From Bacillota bacterium (GTDB taxonomy: Bacteria; Bacillota; Clostridia; Christensenellales; SZUA-584): a stretch of DNA of 64,000 nt. Below, one piece after another: positions 61,694-64,000 of this stretch (position 1 is its first letter; each line of letters opens with the position of its first letter). The notes below the pieces were generated by a model. The model saw only the letters and a list, made by a program, of their open reading frames with translations, was not told where the DNA came from and made no database searches. The stretch lies in NCBI GenBank assembly GCA_023459495.1, contig JAEWTL010000004.1, forward strand, positions 169,562-233,561, read 5' to 3'. A program made the translations under genes and the position numbers.

Positions 61694-61912
61694 ATGTGGA
61701 ACTCGATATTGCTGTCCTGGCAGCTGATTTTAGGCGTTTTGGTGATGTTCGCACTGTTTATGGCCGCGCTGATATGGATGGAGCACAGGTCTGGCTTCAA
61801 AAGTAGTGCTAACCGGGGATCCGGGCAGCACCACGTCCGCACGGAGAAGCCCAGACCCACAGCGCATGTAATCCGGGTCGTGCGGTGTGAGGGGCAGGAC
61901 CGGGCGGCATAG
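61694..61912 (+). CDS. Small single-helix membrane protein
   Basis: A 72-residue protein. One hydrophobic helix (LILGVLVMFALFMAALIW) is followed by a polar basic tail (HHVRTEKPRPTAHVIRVVRC). GGAGG six bases before the ATG supports translation. Not recognised. It converges with the lipoprotein gene on the other strand. Confidence 0.6.
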   Translation: MWNSILLSWQLILGVLVMFALFMAALIWMEHRSGFKSSANRGSGQHHVRTEKPRPTAHVIRVVRCEGQDRAA

Positions 61913-61924
61913 GCTTGTTCGCAC

Positions 61925-62530
61925 TTAGTTTAGCTGTAGCGTGACGGTCTTTTCCCGCACGTACTCCTCCTCATCAAGATACAAGTATGTCACTGTCAGC
62001 TGCGTCCCGTCGTCCGAGAACACGGCGGAGACCACAGGGTCCTGTTGCTCCATGCGGTACACGTCGCCCCAGCCCTTTGCAAAATCCAGTTCAAACTCAC
62101 GATAATAATCGTTGCTGAAAATGCTCTGTACAATTAGCTTCTCCGCGAAGGCTGGCTGGTCCACGCAGACCACCCGTTCGTCGCTCTCGCCCACCGGATA
62201 CCAGAACCAGTCGGAGGCACGGCCCCCGTCAATGTCGAAATAGCGGCAGCTGTCCCCGCCCGCGCCGAACTCAAAGACACAGAGCTTGATCAGCCCGGGC
62301 CACTTACCGATATCAGGAAAAGAGAATTCGGGTTGTTTGGCCGTGACGCCGTTAGCTAGCAGATCTCCCCCACGCGTATATACAAAGTACCGGTATTGCG
62401 CCGCATCCTCTGTCGATACGTCGTACACCCTGAAATACACGGAAGCGGTTGGCTCCGGCTGCCCCGCTATTTGCACTGTGCACCCGGCAAGCAGCACCGC
62501 CAGCAAAACCAAAACGCATACTCTTTTCAT
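61925..62530 (-). CDS. Lipoprotein of unknown function
   Basis: A 201-residue protein with a signal ending LLAG-C (Cys17). The mature chain is beta-rich with aromatic residues (YRYFVYTRGGDLL; ASDWFWYPVGES). GGAGGTGGGG precedes ATG 62530. No known domain was recognised; it may bind a ligand or be a small envelope factor. Confidence 0.75.
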   Translation of the reverse strand: MKRVCVLVLLAVLLAGCTVQIAGQPEPTASVYFRVYDVSTEDAAQYRYFVYTRGGDLLANGVTAKQPEFSFPDIGKWPGLIKLCVFEFGAGGDSCRYFDIDGGRASDWFWYPVGESDERVVCVDQPAFAEKLIVQSIFSNDYYREFELDFAKGWGDVYRMEQQDPVVSAVFSDDGTQLTVTYLYLDEEEYVREKTVTLQLN

Positions 62531-62593
62531 GTCCCCACCTCCTTCGGTGACACTCCAGAATATGCGCTTTTTTTCTTCCATATTCGGCAGGGC

Positions 62594-63469
62594 TTAAAAC
62601 AGCGAGAGCTGCTCTGGTGCGGGCTTTATCTTCAGCGTGACATATGAAGGCATCCGATATTTGGTGCGCAGGCGGTTCACTACCTCGAACGTTTTATCCT
62701 TAGCGCTGCGCCACGCGACTTTGTCCGCATAAAGCGTGATCATATCTTTATAAAGGTAAGGAAACCGCTGCCGTACGGCTTCAAAGAAGCCGTCGCGCGT
62801 AGCGCCCCGCAGATTAAGGCCGCTGACCAGCACGTAGTCCGCGCCTGCATCGTGCGCTGCGGCAAATACCGCTTCAAGGCTTTCCGAGCTATCAGTCAGC
62901 AAGGGGATGACGGGCATCAGGTGTACGCCGCAGGTCAGGCCCGCTTTTTTCATTTCCTTCACCGCCGCCATGCGCGCAGCGGAAAGCGCGCTGCCCGGCT
63001 CGATGAGCGCGGCAACCCCGGCGTCCATTGTCGTCACCGTGAACGCCGCCATCGCCCCGGCCTCGCGGTCGATGCGACAGAAAAGCTCCGTATCGCGCAA
63101 GATCAGCGGGGACTTGGTGGACAATATCGCGGGCACCTTGAAATCGGCCAGCAGTTTCAATACGCCCGGCATCAGCTTCATTTCGCGCTCCGCGGGCTGA
63201 TAGCTGTCCGTCACGCCGCCCAAGTTCACCGTCTCCCGTCCAAAGCGCAGGAGTTCCTTACGCAACACCTCAGCCACGTTGGTTTTAGCGTGAATGCTGC
63301 CGAAGAAGTCGTCGTCGCCGATATACCCGTGAGAATACTGCGCATAGCAGTAAATACACCGGTGGGAGCAGCCCCGGTATACGTTGATATCGTAATTAAA
63401 CGGCAGCCACTTGGTGTTGTGGCGATACAACGCCGTTTTGCACGGCGACTCGATAACCGTATACTCCAT
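62594..63469 (-). CDS. Radical SAM protein, SPL-related (Rv2578c-like)
   Basis: A 291-residue protein. The cluster motif CSHRCIYCYA (Cx3Cx2C) is canonical. The start TALYRHNTKWLPFNYDINVYRG is typical of the spore-photoproduct-lyase-related family; then NLGGVTDSYQPAERE and LSTKSPLILRD. No function known for this subfamily. ATG 63469 has no ribosome binding site but a perfect TATAAT six bases before it. Confidence 0.88.
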   Translation of the reverse strand: MEYTVIESPCKTALYRHNTKWLPFNYDINVYRGCSHRCIYCYAQYSHGYIGDDDFFGSIHAKTNVAEVLRKELLRFGRETVNLGGVTDSYQPAEREMKLMPGVLKLLADFKVPAILSTKSPLILRDTELFCRIDREAGAMAAFTVTTMDAGVAALIEPGSALSAARMAAVKEMKKAGLTCGVHLMPVIPLLTDSSESLEAVFAAAHDAGADYVLVSGLNLRGATRDGFFEAVRQRFPYLYKDMITLYADKVAWRSAKDKTFEVVNRLRTKYRMPSYVTLKIKPAPEQLSLF

Positions 63470-63475
63470 GTATGC

Positions 63476-63505
63476 ATTATACGATAATATGTTCGCATAT
63501 AGCAA
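63476..63505 (-). promoter_or_regulatory. Promoter with -10 six bases before ATG
   Basis: On the minus strand, TTGCTA, an 18-base spacer, then TATAAT (63481-63476), GCATAC and ATG. Expected start of transcription falls at or beside the start codon. Confidence 0.55.
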
Positions 63506-63689
63506 TGATGTTGATAGCATTCATATTAATCCTGGCACCTGTTATACGCTTTATATTGACAGCACTGTCGCCTGCTAATAAACTGGTTATATTATCCGTA
63601 ACCTGCAGCAAGTAAGTCAGTATGATCGCATGCGTTAAGTCAATTAATACTACTGATGCTGAAATTATTTTTTTGGGGGAGGTATTTAC

Positions 63690-63992
63690 ATGGGGGAATT
63701 TGATGAATCCGGGAAGGATGCTGTCCCCGTAATCCTTGGGTCGGAGAACATAGACAACCTGTCTAAGCCCGGCGAAAGCCCTCAGCCTCAGGGCTATTCT
63801 CAGCAGCCGTGTGCTCCCCAGCCGCAGGGGTATCCTCAACAGCCGTATACGTCCGAGCCGCAGGGGTATCCTCAGCAGCCGTACACTCCACAGCCTCAGG
63901 GGTATGCCCAGCAGCCGTACGCGCCACAGCCTCAGGGGTATCCGCAGCAGCCGTACGCTCCCCAGCCTCAGGGTTATCCGCAGCAGCCGTAA
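63690..63992 (+). CDS. Pro/Gln-rich 12-residue repeat protein, apparently cut short
   Basis: A 100-residue frame: 25-30 residues of polar start, then six copies of a 12-residue unit (APQPQGYPQQPY, with variants). GGGGGAGG precedes the ATG. In other Clostridia such stretches precede a membrane domain. The stop falls where the next repeat would have Tyr: TAC has become TAA, and the remaining bases (TCG CCG CA) still follow the repeat. The gene may be truncated by a nonsense change, or have evolved to end there. Confidence 0.65.
   Translation: MGEFDESGKDAVPVILGSENIDNLSKPGESPQPQGYSQQPCAPQPQGYPQQPYTSEPQGYPQQPYTPQPQGYAQQPYAPQPQGYPQQPYAPQPQGYPQQP
63777..63992 (+). repeat. 36-bp tandem repeat (six copies)
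   Basis: Unit CAGCCTCAGGGGTATCC plus CAGCAGCCGTACGCT-type sequence, 36 bases, in frame with the Pro/Gln-rich protein. Likely variable in copy number. Confidence 0.85.
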
Positions 63993-64000
63993 TCGCCGCA

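Noticed and set aside
63777..63992. 36-bp repeats as CRISPR
   Set aside because: The copies are directly adjacent without spacers and encode a regular peptide.

Overview
The window reads as chromosomal DNA of an anaerobic, low-redox member of the Clostridia (Firmicutes). The evidence is SigH, mini-RNase III, a FAD-dependent ThyX, an energy-coupling ThiT under a TPP riboswitch, MinCDE beside a class-B PBP2, a PadR/permease-prefix pair, a minimal SUF-type (SMS-like) Fe-S operon and strong GGAGG ribosome binding sites. Base composition is fairly GC-rich except for a few AT-rich inserts. No rRNA, tRNA, CRISPR array or insertion sequence with a DDE transposase was seen.

Layout. 1-1.3 kb: end of an Fe-S assembly ATPase and its SufB/D-like partner. 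1.5-7 kb: small proteins, a Crp/Fnr regulator, an MFS exporter, lipoproteins, PpnP, and an Xre-regulated membrane-protein operon. 7-15 kb, mostly minus strand: histidine phosphatase, flavodoxin, a MacB/FtsX-type ABC pair with a very long coiled coil, a two-gene TSUP transporter and an Amidase_6-like exported protein. 15-21 kb: glutamate dehydrogenase, a PadR operon, an SPFH protein. 21-26 kb: a GT-C-like membrane protein, then mrnC-thyX-rlmB-sigH. 26.6-29 kb: a TetR-controlled ABC exporter operon with two visible operators. 29-35 kb: CopB-type ATPase, GNAT, a RAYT transposase embedded in REP repeats, SDR, HD nucleotidase, and TPP riboswitch-thiT. 35.9-38.6 kb: a strongly AT-rich two-gene island (DUF4297/Cap4-like nuclease plus SMC-like ATPase with a CPYC hook), followed by an orphan DUF3987 gene. 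40.7-53 kb: racemase, Sel1 protein, radical SAM, GNATs, C45 acyltransferase, CDP-alcohol transferase, ComFB, MFS and small zinc proteins. 53-64 kb: pgi, minEDC, PBP2, glnA, lipoprotein, radical SAM, and a Pro/Gln-rich repeat protein at the edge.

Main points of interest. (1) The nuclease/ATPase pair is the best candidate for a poorly described defence system. (2) Seven REP units of one family lie between 31.9 and 40.7 kb, with pairs flanking the RAYT gene. (3) A 69-bp direct repeat brackets an AT-rich lipoprotein gene, and in one copy the racemase start codon has become ATA. (4) Four genes show a -10 box exactly six bases before ATG, suggesting leaderless mRNAs. (5) Several clean operator patterns were found: 23-bp-spaced boxes at the Xre gene, a TetR pair and a PadR dyad. 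(6) Several enzyme-family members lack their catalytic residue.
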